64,000 nucleotides of DNA. Source: Owenia fusiformis. Taxonomy: Eukaryota > Annelida > Polychaeta > Sabellida > Oweniidae. Position numbers and translations under genes: made by a program. The stretch is from positions 20,345,520 through 20,409,519 of the forward strand of contig CAIIXF020000012.1 of NCBI GenBank assembly GCA_903813345.2, in the 5' to 3' direction. The notes under the pieces are model-generated. The model had not been told where the DNA came from. It was given only the letters and a program-made list of their open reading frames with translations, and did no database searches. Positions 49,001 through 58,464 of this stretch are shown in pieces; positions within the stretch are counted from its first letter, which is position 1; each line of letters opens with the position of its first letter.

Positions 49001-52000
49001 ATTTAAAAGTTGTGAAAATACTGAAAAGCCGAGACCCTCTTCAGAGATATACATATGTACAACTGTTCTGACTTTTTTCTATTTAACTTGTGTAAGTCTT
49101 AGCATGCTTAAGACAAATCAAGCACCAAATGTGATACCACCTAATCCTATGGACTTCATTTAAGAGTCTATAGCAGAGGAATGACTTATTGGAGTCTTAC
49201 CTTGCTGAGGTCTTCAACTGAGCTCACTTCACCATTGGCGGGACGCTTGTTGAATGCTAAGAATTGGTACTTTGCTCGTATAAAGTCTGCCTTGGTAGGG
49301 CTACAAACAAAATACAAAGTAATCATGCTTTATTGTTGAAATCTTTTCAAGAGTAACTAATATATGCAAACTTCCAAATAGTTGCAACACAGAATTGAGA
49401 ATATCAATCTTATAGCATTTCACTCAGATCTGTAGGCTTTTTATTTTCCCAAGAGAAATCAAGACACTTCATTCATAGCTTGATTAAATGTAGTATATCA
49501 CATAAAACTGATAAATCAATGGATGAATTGTTGAAAACTGTTCAATGAATCCCAGATGGGGTAAACTGAATAAAGGGTATCCAGAAAGGAAGAATGAACA
49601 CACTGCATCAAACTGTTTGGAGAATGGGGGATAATATACTAGTACCATAATTACTGAACCTTAGAATTTGACAAATCATTTCCTTACTGTATTTGATCTC
49701 TGGGGTTTGGTTTGCGACGACCCTGTTTGTTCTGTGTGGGCTCCAATAATGTATGCTCCCAGATGTCATTGGCACGAAAGCTGACCAACTGATGAAGCAT
49801 CTGAAACAGATAAAGAGTCAACAATGTCACATTAATAAATACAGTGTGTGCAGAAATGCAGTAAGATTTCTCAGTATGTGCTTCTTCATTGATCTTCTTG
49901 TAAGCTAAGAGTGTTACTTCTATCTCCATCTACATTAGTTGTTATTAATTGTTTGTTTTGTTTAGTGAATGGTGTCACCTAAGATTTCCTCCATTTTACC
50001 ACTGCCGACGGAGCTACCACCTTTAAATGGCAGACAGATGACTATCCATGTCTGCAAATCAGACTGCATATTGCTTATTAGATTTAAACTGTCACTCAAC
50101 TCATGCTGAAACATAGATGCTGTATCTGGGAACAGTAGCAGTTTACAAAATTTAGAGTCATTCAGAACATACATATTGAAGTTGACATGAACTTTCTCTT
50201 CTATTAATGCTATATTGCGTATAAACTTACTGCAAGCTGTGTAGGACTCCATGATCCTTTTTTCAGTGACTTAATTTGTGAGATATGTCTGCCTAGACTT
50301 CTGTGGATACTGCAGCATTCATCACATATCAAAACTCCACGATTTATAGATGCCCATGCTGGATCTAAAACAAACCAAATTCCACTTTCTATTACTATAG
50401 ATGTCCATGCGTTATCTTAAACAAATCAAAATTCCATGACTTTAAATAAACATACCAAACTGGAAAAGTTGAAGACTACAGAAGAGTTTCCCATAGGTGG
50501 CCATTATAACATTTTACTCTGTATCTTATTTAATGACTAGTATCCAAGCCTAGTGCAACATACCACAGTGTTCGGGCCTAGCCTGCTATAACAATCTTAC
50601 CATGAGTTGTCCACCGAATTTTTGAGATAAATAAACTTGAAGACGCTAACCCCCTCTATCGTCAGATTTCTAAGAGAATTCTGGTAAAATCACCAAGGTC
50701 AAAATCACTCCGCCGCCAGCTTAGAATGAAATTTTCCACTGGACTTTGACATGTTTTCAAATAAATTAGGAGCTACTTTATAAATATTTAGTCCCGATTC
50801 ACTTCCAAAATGCCAGCTGGCGCTCCAATGGGGTAGGGAAGGAGAAGAATGACCTTTAATACAGAAAACCAAATCACTAACGGTAACCGCTAGTGTCCTT
50901 ACTCAGGACTATATCCTAATAGTAAATTGAATTAGTTTGTTTTCTTCCAACATGGTTATATTAGCATTGTAGGCATCATCCCGAACACAACGGTATATAA
51001 CAATGCTATATTTGAGAAAATGCACAGGGGAAGATTCAATCCTTATAGACACAGGTCCTTTTAGCAAAATTTAGGAAATTTGATTTTGAGATTTCTTAAA
51101 ATTTCTTTGGGGTAGGGGTACACCTTACAGTTTGCATCTCAGATTGAGAACACCCAACTGAGGTGAACATGGCCATATGGGGTATCATTAGAAAGCTATT
51201 TCTACTATCTTTCGAGTGATATCCATGTGAAGGCGTTCGATTTTTGGCAATTTTGACTCAGAATGCCTTGGAATGGTTTAAAAATAAAGATTTTACCTGA
51301 TGCTTTCTTTGTCAAGATCATTCCAAAGGATTCTATTCTATCAATAGTTGTTAAAAGCCGCAAATTAGGATAGGAATTAACGAAAACTAGATCGAGTTTA
51401 GAAATAACTTTTCAAATTCTCAAAGTGGAAGTCAGCAATCAACTTTCATGGTATTTAGTTTTTGGGGGGTCAGAGTCAAAACTAGATTTATTTAGTTTCC
51501 AATCCGACATTGAACTTTTGATGCCTCCCATAACCAGATTGAAAGATGAAACAAGCTCATTGTTAATGTATAATAAATTGAGTTGAATTCATCAAAATGC
51601 ATCTCAAAACATATAAGCAACTTGACACATGACTACTTACTATTTCTTCTGAGTCACACGGTGAAGAAGAAAGATAATATTAACTTTCTTTGTTTTCAAT
51701 TGATGACAAACAAAATTGGAAACTTCACACTCAAAAATTAAAAGGAAAGATAGCAAAAAGTGTTGATATCTTATATCTTTCCAGCTCATAACTGAAACTT
51801 ATAATGTCACTGAATTATTGTAACATGATTTGGGGTAATGCTGACAAAAAATTCCAAAGTCACTCTTTCAAAAGAAATTTGTCATGCTGCCCATTTATTT
51901 AAAGATCTTGGGATCCTAAATGTTCATGACATATATCAATATTATTTAATGGGAGGATTTTGATACATGGTATATCTGAGGGAAATACAAGGGATATACC

Positions 52001-53177
52001 CTGTAGCAAAAATGGAACATTTAATAACTGATTTATCTTATACTTAGTAGATTATGAGGATTACGTTATGAAACCATCATGTAATAATTGCAAATGATAA
52101 TAATTACAATCAAAACATGAATATTATAGGAATATCCTATGGCTTTGAAAAAATATCACTTATATCCATGAGTGGATATTGATATCTTCGCGAGTGAGCG
52201 CAGCGAATGAGTGAAGATACTGATATCCATGAGTGGATATAAGTGATATTATTGAAAAACCATAGGATTGTCCGTTTATCCAATGGGGAATTATTATCCA
52301 TCGAACATCGAATAGTCAGATAAATTTTAACAAGATTTATTTCAACATTAATACATGTACGCCTTCCAATGGAAGTTCCATTTCATCTGCAATAATTCAA
52401 CGAATGTCATAAATGTTACGTAACAGGGTGGTTTGTATTTAATGCGAATGCCACAAAAACTAGATCCAAAAAATAAATAAAAGTATAAAGAAACTGAAAC
52501 ACTCTTGCCATGCATACAGGGATTATATTCACATCCGCTCAACAGACTATTTTAACTTGCATACACATAGTAATATATAAATGAATCACATGTTGTAAAC
52601 ATTCAGCCCTAGGATTTTGTTTGGTATCGCAGGAATTTCCTTATAATTTACCTTACAACACGTCAAATACAACAGTAGATCTAATACAAACAATGTTGAG
52701 TTTATAACACTCGCAATTTAGCAATGTTGCTTGAGTATGTTCCATATTTATAAGAGGACTGATTTCCCAAGTTTGTAGGGATAATGATAGCAGAAATGAG
52801 GAGATTTAGAAAGATACGCCCTGGATGAAATGTTCATGGCCTGATGGTGGACGTTCTGAGAGACAGCCGCAACTTTTTTCGGAGAACGTTTTTGGTGGTG
52901 CTCTAAATTGATTGAAGTAAATTATATGCATGGTTAGCACGATAATTTTTCGACTTTTGAAATATAACATAGGCCACTATTGTATATATGCGCTCAAGAC
53001 TAGAAGTCTTGGAACTAGATAACTCCAATTTCCATTAGGAAAATTAAACCCTCAAAAATTCTATCCAGAAATTTAGAAAATGGAACTTCAAATTTGGATG
53101 GGAAATAAAACGTACTCACCCTGGGCGTTGCAATCAGCACATATTTCACTAGAGGCCCTGATCTTCCCCCTAGACAT
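33870..53177 (-). CDS. GIT: ARF GTPase-activating protein GIT (GIT1/GIT2 orthologue), 19 coding exons
   Basis: Complete coding sequence, 744 codons, with GT-AG introns and consistent phases throughout. The N-terminal ArfGAP domain (about residues 1-125) has the zinc finger C13-x2-C16-x16-C33-x2-C36 and the arginine R41 in CCSIHRSLG. Ankyrin repeats follow (about 136-240), then the Spa2-homology region (about 255-370) with LDLSELAKQAK, FEELACDVYDEVDRRE and RFNAREFATLVIDIL. An acidic segment has DDEPLYDTVASDEDY (about 395-410), followed by a coiled coil (about 445-500) and the C-terminal focal-adhesion-targeting-like paxillin-binding bundle (about 640-744) ending in QQVIQCAYDIAKAAK. Human GIT1 is about 760 residues, so nothing major is missing. 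Family role: it inactivates Arf6-type GTPases and scaffolds PIX/PAK at focal adhesions and in receptor traffic. Exon calls were made by eye from homology and splice signals. Confidence 0.95.
34551..34698. repeat. Short foldback in GIT intron 18
   Basis: AAATATTTCATTCTATGTTC...ATTTT and its near-complement form ~50-bp arms with a ~45-bp loop. Probably a small MITE remnant; no clear target duplication. Confidence 0.6.
34715..34778 (-). CDS. GIT: GIT exon 18
   Basis: Reads YIPSSERIELAVKDMAFIFP, second helix of the bundle. Acceptor CTTTCAG, donor GTAAGT. Confidence 0.92.
35422..35619 (-). CDS. GIT: GIT exon 17
   Basis: An acidic linker leads into EVVKKTDRITKKIQELLHSA, first helix of the C-terminal paxillin-binding bundle. 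Donor AG|GTAGTA, phase 2. Confidence 0.92.
35714..36452. mobile_element. Non-autonomous TIR/foldback element in GIT intron 16
   Basis: The ends read CAGTGGCGTTGGAAC (left) and, complemented, CAGGGGCGTAGGAAG (right). Interior arms (36010-36110 against 36270-36375) are near-perfect complements. A 3-bp ATG flanks both sides. No transposase. CAG[T/G]GGCGT ends are common in hAT and PIF-type MITEs. Confidence 0.7.
36543..36640 (-). CDS. GIT: GIT exon 16
   Basis: Reads VPYECTDVTTDTQASSGDSD and YDNANKEPSPGP; the SGDSDYDN stretch matches GADSDYEN of vertebrate GIT1. Donor AG|GTATTT, phase 2. Confidence 0.88.
36993..37046 (-). CDS. GIT: GIT exon 15
   Basis: A small 54-bp in-frame exon (KTAVTLNTVQQRLVEDHE) with acceptor TTTAAG and donor GAG|GTTTGA. 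Both signals are weak and the length is a multiple of three, so it could be an alternative cassette exon. Confidence 0.7.
37327..37509 (-). CDS. GIT: GIT exon 14
   Basis: End of coiled coil (VQKLMQENAELRSG), then a linker with RPASMFEPRMQ. 61 codons; donor CAG|GTATTG. Confidence 0.88.
37730..38909. mobile_element. TA-flanked TIR element in GIT intron 13
   Basis: The ends CAGGGTGGTAAAAAAATGG and CAGGGTGGTCAAAAAAAGG (complemented) are flanked by TA on both sides. Inner TIR similarity extends ~100 bp. It is a Tc1/mariner-type non-autonomous element, itself split by a hAT-like element at 37948-38525. Confidence 0.85.
37948..38525. mobile_element. hAT-like non-autonomous element nested in 37730-38909
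   Basis: An 8-bp target duplication GTTCAAAC flanks it (37940-37947 and 38526-38533). The ends are TAGTGGCCGGA and, complemented, TAGCGCTCGGA. The 578-bp interior has no transposase frame. Confidence 0.8.
38980..39129 (-). CDS. GIT: GIT exon 13
   Basis: Reads DGPITLEEYLHTKRQLAESE, start of the dimerising coiled coil. Exactly 50 codons; donor ATG|GTAATG. Confidence 0.92.
39480..39600. repeat. 19-bp tandem repeat in GIT intron 12
   Basis: About six units of AAAGGTCAAAGAAACATTC, decaying at both ends, just left of the 46-bp minisatellite. Each clean unit contains AGGTCA. Confidence 0.8.
39673..41396. repeat. 46-bp minisatellite in GIT intron 12, ~37 copies
   Basis: The unit is GTCAAGTCATGCATTGTGGA then ATGCCCATGCCTTATATGGA then GAGTCT. 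Units vary by a few bases (GTGAAATG, TTGAATGGCC, CTTTGTACACAGAGTTT). As 46 is 3n+1 and the unit has no stop in any plus frame, all three plus frames stay open for hundreds of bases. The long open frames here are a by-product of the period and not genes. Confidence 0.95.
42099..42292 (-). CDS. GIT: GIT exon 12
   Basis: Ser/Glu/Lys-rich linker containing DDEPLYDTVASDEDYSSID, the conserved tyrosine-bearing acidic motif. Donor GAG|GTGAGT. The following intron carries the 46-bp minisatellite. Confidence 0.93.
42684..42804 (-). CDS. GIT: GIT exon 11
   Basis: Reads GRQKLARFNAREFATLVIDI, second Spa2-homology repeat, ending SPVHIVEQ. The neighbouring intron holds a plus-strand LINE RT fragment. Confidence 0.93.
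42838..43216 (+). pseudogene. LINE reverse-transcriptase fragment with poly-A tail, in GIT intron 10
   Basis: The plus-strand frame LKTYGIVPNVLSFLKSYLLN, then AGVPQGPILGPLLFLLYIND and the YADD box at about 43063, ends with a stop at 43161. About 50 bases on there is AATAAAACTGAATAAAAAAAA. Because RT fades directly into a tail, most of the 3' ORF2 is deleted. It resembles jockey/CR1-type RTs and differs from the LINE at 7219. It lies antisense in the GIT intron. Confidence 0.85.
43545..43645 (-). CDS. GIT: GIT exon 10
   Basis: Reads WLSTQTQHSTAMTERQTVPF and LPVNPSFSATRNQ, matching the vertebrate FLPVNPEYSATRNQ segment. The intron before it is 3.7 kb and holds the foldback elements at 44211 and 46079. 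Confidence 0.93.
44211..45232. mobile_element. Large foldback element with G-rich arms, GIT intron 9
   Basis: The ends CACGCCCGGTGATCGTGA are the same on both sides (complemented), and the 5-bp ATGAA is duplicated at 44206-44210 and 45233-45237. The arms are ~430 bp and pair along their length; the loop is ~165 bp. GGGACGGAGGGGGGG occurs near each terminus and again at the loop-proximal end of each arm. No transposase. A 5-bp duplication with CAC ends is seen in Transib-type elements, but the ends do not match their consensus well. Confidence 0.8.
45319..45393 (-). pseudogene. tRNA-Glu-like sequence
   Basis: On the minus strand, CCATGTGGTCTAGGGGAAAA is close to a tRNA-Glu D-arm and A box, then CGTTTTCCGCG in the anticodon area, then GGTTTGACTCCCGG with one mismatch to a B box. 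Stems pair poorly, so it is a tRNA pseudogene or SINE head. Confidence 0.35.
46079..46552. mobile_element. Short TIR element in GIT intron 9
   Basis: The ends CCCAGTCACATTTG and, complemented, CCCCAGTCACATTTC frame a ~470-bp GC-richer island containing repeated GGCGAGCATAGAAA and GGCCGCAG motifs in both directions. The target duplication is unclear. MITE-like. Confidence 0.55.
47348..47420 (-). CDS. GIT: GIT exon 9
   Basis: Reads LPNNLFEELACDVYDEVDRR, Spa2-homology core. Donor A|GTAAGT, phase 1. Confidence 0.93.
47665..47762 (-). CDS. GIT: GIT exon 8
   Basis: Reads HFIIPEMADSSLDLSELAKQ, the start of the Spa2-homology domain that binds PIX. Donor GCT|GTAAGT. Confidence 0.93.
48065..48159 (-). 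CDS. GIT: GIT exon 7
   Basis: Third ankyrin repeat and VECQYELTDRLAYYLCERKP, strongly conserved in the family. Confidence 0.93.
48454..48584 (-). CDS. GIT: GIT exon 6
   Basis: Second ankyrin repeat (GSTPLHIAAQAGQTAQVELL) and start of the third. Donor AG|GTAAAA, phase 2. Confidence 0.93.
48823..48909 (-). CDS. GIT: GIT exon 5
   Basis: First ankyrin repeat (NLETSLRLLSLGADANYIN). The length is 29 whole codons; donor ATG|GTATGT. Confidence 0.93.
49201..49300 (-). CDS. GIT: GIT exon 4
   Basis: Reads PTKADFIRAKYQFLAFNKRP, the end of the ArfGAP domain and linker to the ankyrin repeats. Donor GTAAGA. Confidence 0.93.
49688..49800 (-). CDS. GIT: GIT exon 3
   Basis: Reads MLHQLVSFRANDIWEHTLLE and GRRKPNPRDQ, the middle of the ArfGAP domain. 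Acceptor TTTCAG at 49801, donor GTAAGG, phase 2. Confidence 0.93.
50231..50364 (-). CDS. GIT: GIT exon 2
   Basis: Reads PAWASINRGVLICDECCSIH and so completes the ArfGAP zinc finger and supplies the finger arginine. Acceptor TTTTAG, donor GTAAGT. Confidence 0.95.
51650..51990 (+). pseudogene. LINE ORF2 C-terminal relic in GIT intron 1
   Basis: Plus-strand pieces NWKLHTQKLKGKIAKSVDIL, then NYCNMIWGNADKKFQSHSF, then LGILNVHDIYQYYLMG match the region after the RT domain of CR1/jockey-like LINEs. Stops and indels separate them. Confidence 0.65.
52135..52268. repeat. Near-perfect 134-bp palindrome, GIT intron 1
   Basis: The arms TCCTATGGCTTTGAAAAAAT... through ATCTTCGCGAGTGAGCG pair with the mirrored right half with almost no loop. 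A GTGAGCGCAGCGAATGAG centre is flanked by ATATCCATGAGTGGATAT on each side. Confidence 0.8.
53120..53177 (-). CDS. GIT: GIT exon 1 (start)
   Basis: ATG at 53177-53175, reading MSRGKIRASSEICADCNAQ. It holds the first zinc-finger pair C-x2-C. The donor is G|GTGAGT, phase 1. The first intron is 2.8 kb and holds a LINE relic and a palindrome. Confidence 0.9.
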
Positions 53178-53642
53178 TGCAAGGTATCTGCATACGCAAG
53201 GCAGTTATTATCGAGATAATTAGGTGATTCAAACAAAATTTCTTTCTTCCTGCATTTGGAAATTTACACTGAGCTAGCTGCGAATAATTATTCGAATCTT
53301 TTCTATGACTTTTCTGTAGTGTCTCGATAAGAATTAAATAAACACACCGACAGTTCTAATAGGTATATTTCATAGGTGTTAAATTTAATGATTACTTATG
53401 ATAAAATACTTATCATTTCATACGAAAATCAAGAATGATTTTATCATTGGGCCAAAAGCAGTTTCGTTCGTTGCGTACCTCACTAACTCTGCAGATCTTT
53501 GAATTCCCGGGGAAACCGGATTTACAAAAATACCACAGAAATCAACAACATGCATCACTCAACATGAACTGGAGTGTTCTGACCGTAACTTTTGGGCCAA
53601 TATAGAAAGATCACCGCAGTGGTGAAATTCCTGATAAGGCTA
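53178..53642. promoter_or_regulatory. Upstream region of GIT, no defined promoter
   Basis: The GIT 5' UTR and promoter must lie here or further right. No TATA box or CpG-rich core can be chosen with confidence. Confidence 0.3.
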
Positions 53643-53838
53643 GGCCCGTAGCCAGGGGGGAGAGGAGGCTGAGGGAGGCTGCGGCCGCTCCCCCTGGCCA
53701 GAAATTCTCAGTTCAAAATCATGCAGTTTTTCACCACTCTGTGCACTTTTCGCATGACTTTTTGCCGTCAAAAAGGTCCCCTCCCCTTTTTAAAACCGCC
53801 CCCCCCCCAAAAAAAAAGTAAATCCTGGCTTCGGGCCC
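53643..53838. mobile_element. Short MITE with GGCCCGTAGCCAGG ends
   Basis: The left GGCCCGTAGCCAGG and right (complemented) GGCCCGAAGCCAGG match at 13 of 14 positions. The ~195-bp body has C-rich and A-rich runs. The open frame across it is not a gene. Confidence 0.6.
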
Positions 53839-54489
53839 GTGACCCTCAGTGTGCTAGCGAAATATGTGTCAAGAAATGCAGGTTTTATATACAAGCATTA
53901 ACAGTATTGTATGTATGCATTTGTATATAAGCCTTCGATTTTTTTAATCATCACATTTTTACAGAAATGGCATACTCGAGTTTCGTTTTGAGTTAAATGT
54001 TTACTCGTTCTTACGTTCAAAACAAAACAATTTGTAATTAATCAGAAAACCATAAGAGAATTTATAAAGATTACGAATATGACGAACGGTATGTCTATTA
54101 GCCATAAATCAGAAACTGTTAGCTTCTCAGGATCCGCTAGTGAAACGGATAACTTTAGAAAGTCTTAGAAATTCTATGTAGAATTACCTAACAAACATAC
54201 GTATACTGTACGAACACAAACTATGTTTCCATATGATCTTGCACTTAGTATACTAAAATGTATATTAAACAATCTAGTACAAGGATATTAAGAACATCCT
54301 GATTTTTTCAGAATTTCATTTTAATCTACTCGGTAATATTTTTGATATATGCAGTTGTTCGATTCGCTCTCTCATCACCTCGTAGATAAAATGATATTCC
54401 TCCGAAAATTATACGATATCCTAGAGTTATTCCATAATGCTACTGATTTCCCAGGGAAATATGAAGGAATAAAATCGTATTGAATCGTA

Positions 54490-54595
54490 TTACATGAAAA
54501 AATCGTATTGTCCACGGGAAAAATCGTGTTGGAGCGTAGTACATGAAAAATCGTATTGTCCCCGGGAAAATCGTATTGGAGCGTATTCACCTTTT
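54490..54595. repeat. ~49-bp tandem duplication
   Basis: Two units of ACATGAAAAATCGTATTGTC, then C(A/C)CGGGAAAATCGT and TTGGAGCGTA. These are adjacent to the 168-bp repeats. Confidence 0.7.
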
Positions 54596-54629
54596 TTTGG
54601 TTTCCCGGTTATTTTTAACTTGACTAATT

Positions 54630-55130
54630 GATAACTAAATATGGGTTTTATTCCTCGGAAAATATTATATTGACCTTGGGTAATATGATATTGACCGAGG
54701 GAGCGCAAACAATGTGAATTTATTAATATAATATTTGCATTATCCAAATGTAACATTTTAGAGGGATGTATTATTGAATAAGTAGACTGCTTCTGGTCGG
54801 GATTGAATATGGGTTTTATTCCTCGGAAAATATAATATTGACCTTGGGCAATATGATATTGACCGAGGGAGCGCAAACAATGTGAATTTATTAATATAAT
54901 GTTTGCATTATCCAAATGTAACATTTTAGAGGGATGTATTATTGAATAAGTAGGCTGCTTCTGGTCGGGATTGAATGTGGGTTTTATTCCTCGGAAAATA
55001 TGATATTGACCTTGGGCAATATGATATTGACACTCGGTCGCTGCGCTCCCTCGGTCAGTATCATATTACCCTTCGGTCAATATCAGATTGTCCCTCGGAA
55101 TAAAACCCATATTCAATCCCTCTCAGTAAA
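54630..55130. repeat. 168-bp tandem repeat ending in an inverted copy
   Basis: ATGGGTTTTATTCCTCGG recurs at 54641, 54809 and (one base changed) 54977, a period of exactly 168 bp. After the third start the sequence turns back: at about 55035-55125 the motif appears complemented (CCTCGGAATAAAACCCATAT). The GACCGAGGGAGCGCA and TCGCTGCGCTCCCTCGGTC core is mirrored. Confidence 0.85.
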
Positions 55131-55448
55131 TAACCTATATATATTTGTTAAAATAAATCGCAACACTCACTTGGTCGATCGACTAATCCAAAAGGTAAGT
55201 AGAGTGGCAAACACACAAAACAGAGTAAAAACTTGCATAGCGATCTATACGTTAAAATTAATGCTATTTTCTCTTATTTACTCGCTACTTCAATAGTGGC
55301 AAGAACATTTTTTCGATCATCCTTTGTTGAGTTTATTGTGAAAAGACAGAGTTACATCTGATCGATAAAACGCTCAACACATCATTTAATATTTTGCCAT
55401 TATTATTTCAGGCCGTACTTCTGATTGACCACTTAATGATCTGACATA

Positions 55449-57411
55449 CAAGGGCTGATCAAAAAGTTTCTTACCTTTGGCTCTAGATTTTATAATAAGA
55501 GGAGTTGGATGCTCAGACGTTAACATGAGACAAGATAGTTAGTTTGCTTGAAACTGTACGAGTTTCATATAAATTGGTTTATTGGTAGTAGTGACACAGA
55601 GTCAATACATATTTCCAATGACTTAGTTAGGTGGAGCAGCGTTATATATAAAATATCTGCTGAGTTGTGGTTCGTTTACAACCTCTCATACGAAGGCCTT
55701 AAACATGTGTTTTTGGATTGGGTGGACAGATATAGGAAGTGCATTGCAAGTAGTTATCTCGTAAAACCACAAAACTAGTGATGACTACATCAATTTCATT
55801 CAATGTACCATAAAGCCACGTCTCTCCTCTTTGCAATGATATGTCATTCATTCACATGTGGTAATGGTTGGGTGAGAAATCCTTCCATTTGCACTGTGGG
55901 TCAAAATTGGCTAGACCAAGTTTTACATATTGAAAAAATCAGTGCAGGGGCTAAGTGCACATGGAAGTTCCCCTGACTTGAATTGTTGTGACTTTTTCTT
56001 TTGGAGCTATCTCAGGATACCCTGCGTGCAGAGTCTAGTTAAACTACTGAAGACGAAGCTCTCTTTTAAGAAGTGAAGTCAAACGAATGCAAAGGGTAAT
56101 CTCAGGAGCATCTGTGCTCACAATTCCTCCACCAGATATTGCAAAACCTTGAGAAAGAATTGCCCATGGGCTGCTTTTCTCTGCTTTAACCAACAGATGA
56201 CTCAGGGCTGAACCATGCACGACGTGGACAGATGAGCGCATCTTTATGTGCAAGGAAGTGGTGGCCGCTTGAATTTGGAGGGGTATAGGATGTATTCTTG
56301 CAAGAGTATGAGTATGAACACTTTACTGTCTATGTCACACCTTCTTCCAATAGCCCCTATGCCCATTGTACTGACTTTTGCAATGTTTAAAACTTGGGTC
56401 CCAGCTGAATTTTGCCCCATTTGCAAAATTAATGATTATTCGGCCAGAGATGACTCCCTGTGAATGAATGATATTACATTGCAAAGAAGAGTAATTTGGC
56501 TTTTTGGTACATTGAATGAAAAGGATGCAGTCAGCATTGGTTTTATGTTTTCTTCCAATATTGCATCGGGCTCCGAACACTGACTTTTGCGATGTTTATA
56601 ACTTGGCCCCAAGCTAATTTTGGCCCACTTTGCAAATGGAATGATTACTCGCTCAACCATGACCAAATATGAATGAAATCAATGCTGTTATCACTGGTTT
56701 TGAGCTTTTTCGAGATAACAATCTGCTGCGTTTTTTTGATACGCACTGTATAGTCTTGACAGATTACACTACTTAGCTAGTGTTAGGAATTTCCAAAACT
56801 GCTGCTTAGTACATTTTTTTATAAAAAACACTGCTCCACCTAACTTAATCATTTAAAATGTGTATTGACTCAGTGTCACTACCAATGGACCAATTTATAT
56901 GAAACTTAAACTGTTTAAAGCAAACGTACAGGGTGTTCAACAAACGCAACCCAAAGAAATCGCTATATCTAAGAAGGCATTTTGACCATGACTGTAAAGT
57001 CTCTGGAGTGATTTTAATGAAACTCCCCCAATTCACTACACATTATATGAGGTTACTTTTTGTCGAATCTGAAGTGCCAAAACACCATGGTTAGAAAGTT
57101 ATTAGGGTTTATTGCTCTAGCAGTCACCTCTGACTGCGTTTGTCGTATCTTTCTAATACTAATGTCTTTTGAGCAGGTGTCTAAGGCATCATGTTATACA
57201 ACTAACTAACAGCAGGAGCTTTACACACAAACTCTCTTCTTTCTTTCCTGAAAAAATGAACACAATTGGATAAGTATTTTCCAAAGATATAGCAATTTCT
57301 TTTTGGTTGTGTTTTTTGAACACCCTGTATTACTAGTCCCCTGTCTCGTGTAAAAGTTTGAGCATCCAACTTATTATAAAATCTAAAGCAAACGGTAAGA
57401 AACTTTTTGAT
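55449..57411 (+). mobile_element. Mariner-like transposon relic with long TIRs
   Basis: The ends CAAGGGCTGATCAAAAAGTT (left) and TATCAAAAAGTTTCTTACCG (right, complemented) have TA flanks. TIR similarity extends ~200 bp, interrupted on the right by a nested element at 56929-57327. A plus-strand piece at about 55965-56045 reads SSPDLNCCDFFFWSYLRIP, the third-Asp motif region of mariner/IS630 transposases. The rest of the transposase is unrecognisable. Confidence 0.8.
56929..57327. mobile_element. TA-flanked MITE (CAGGGTGTTCAA family)
   Basis: The ends CAGGGTGTTCAACAAACGCA and CAGGGTGTTCAAAAAACACA (complemented) are flanked by TA; 399 bp; inserted in the right TIR of the element at 55449. Its right half is repeated at about 60545-60700. 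Confidence 0.85.
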
Positions 57412-58464
57412 ATAATAGAATTATATATTTAATTGTGACCTTAGAGCCGTTTAGAGCAACATTCTTGGTCCAAGTAGTTTACTCATCTTTATCATTCGAT
57501 TTCGATTAATAGTAATAGCAGAGTACCAATTGTTCATCCCCGAGAGTTCCGCAACTATAAATTGAACGATGGAGTAAAAGATTTATCTAAATAGAATATA
57601 ATTATCCAAATATTCAGTTTGGTCCAAAAAGTGAGTCCAAATTATGAAAAAGGACCAACATATTGGTCAAACATTTTTCCGTCCAGCAAAAATAATTTCA
57701 CGCAATTGTAAATTGTGAATCTGATAGAATATTCTATAAACTGAAAATATTTGGGTTGTCTGAGGTTTGGCAAGAGTCTTAACACTTGGTAAACCCGGAA
57801 CAACTGGGCTTTCACAAACGTATCTATTAGACTGATAAATAACAATTCTGTTCAGAATTAATGTAAACAGTGACATCTATTCATCTGACTCGGTGTAATG
57901 TAATTTTGTGTCTACAGTAACAAGATATTTTGTGTACTCTTTATTCAAACCTACTAACTATAAAGTAAATGCACTGCATCCTCCGATCACAGGGCTTCAA
58001 AATCCAGAATATATTCTTTCTTTTTACCGGGGGAAGAAGGAGGTACGGTAAAGAACACAGCTGTTACGATCGAAATTGTTATCAGTAAGAACTACCTGTA
58101 CATGTAGGTCAGAAAGACGGTAACTTCTCGTAGAGTGTCTGTTATATTTTCCATTGTCGACCTAGCCCGCATATATAATCTGCAGTATCTGAGTAACATT
58201 GATCATGACAAAAGGCACAGAAACGGCCTCGAGAACATAGCCGCCCCACATACACTGAACATCGTCGTTATTCTTTTGTGACCTCGTGACCTGACCCCTA
58301 ACCTAGTCTTCAGTTCTACACAGCTGTTGCACTTTTTTAAAGTACAAACACTAGCTAGTCGCAGCTATAGTACCCCGGATAGCATTTGAGGATCATGTTA
58401 TTTCTCTGGACTTACTTTCTCAATTACATATGGCTTATTTTGAAGCATGCTTAGAGTATATCCA

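Noticed and set aside
53015-53236. 73-codon minus-strand frame at GIT exon 1
   Set aside because: It is in a different frame from the GIT start codon at 53177 and lacks the zinc-finger cysteines.
54490-54924. 144-codon minus-strand frame with repeated peptides
   Set aside because: The repeated peptides follow directly from the 168-bp DNA repeat, with no domain or start context.
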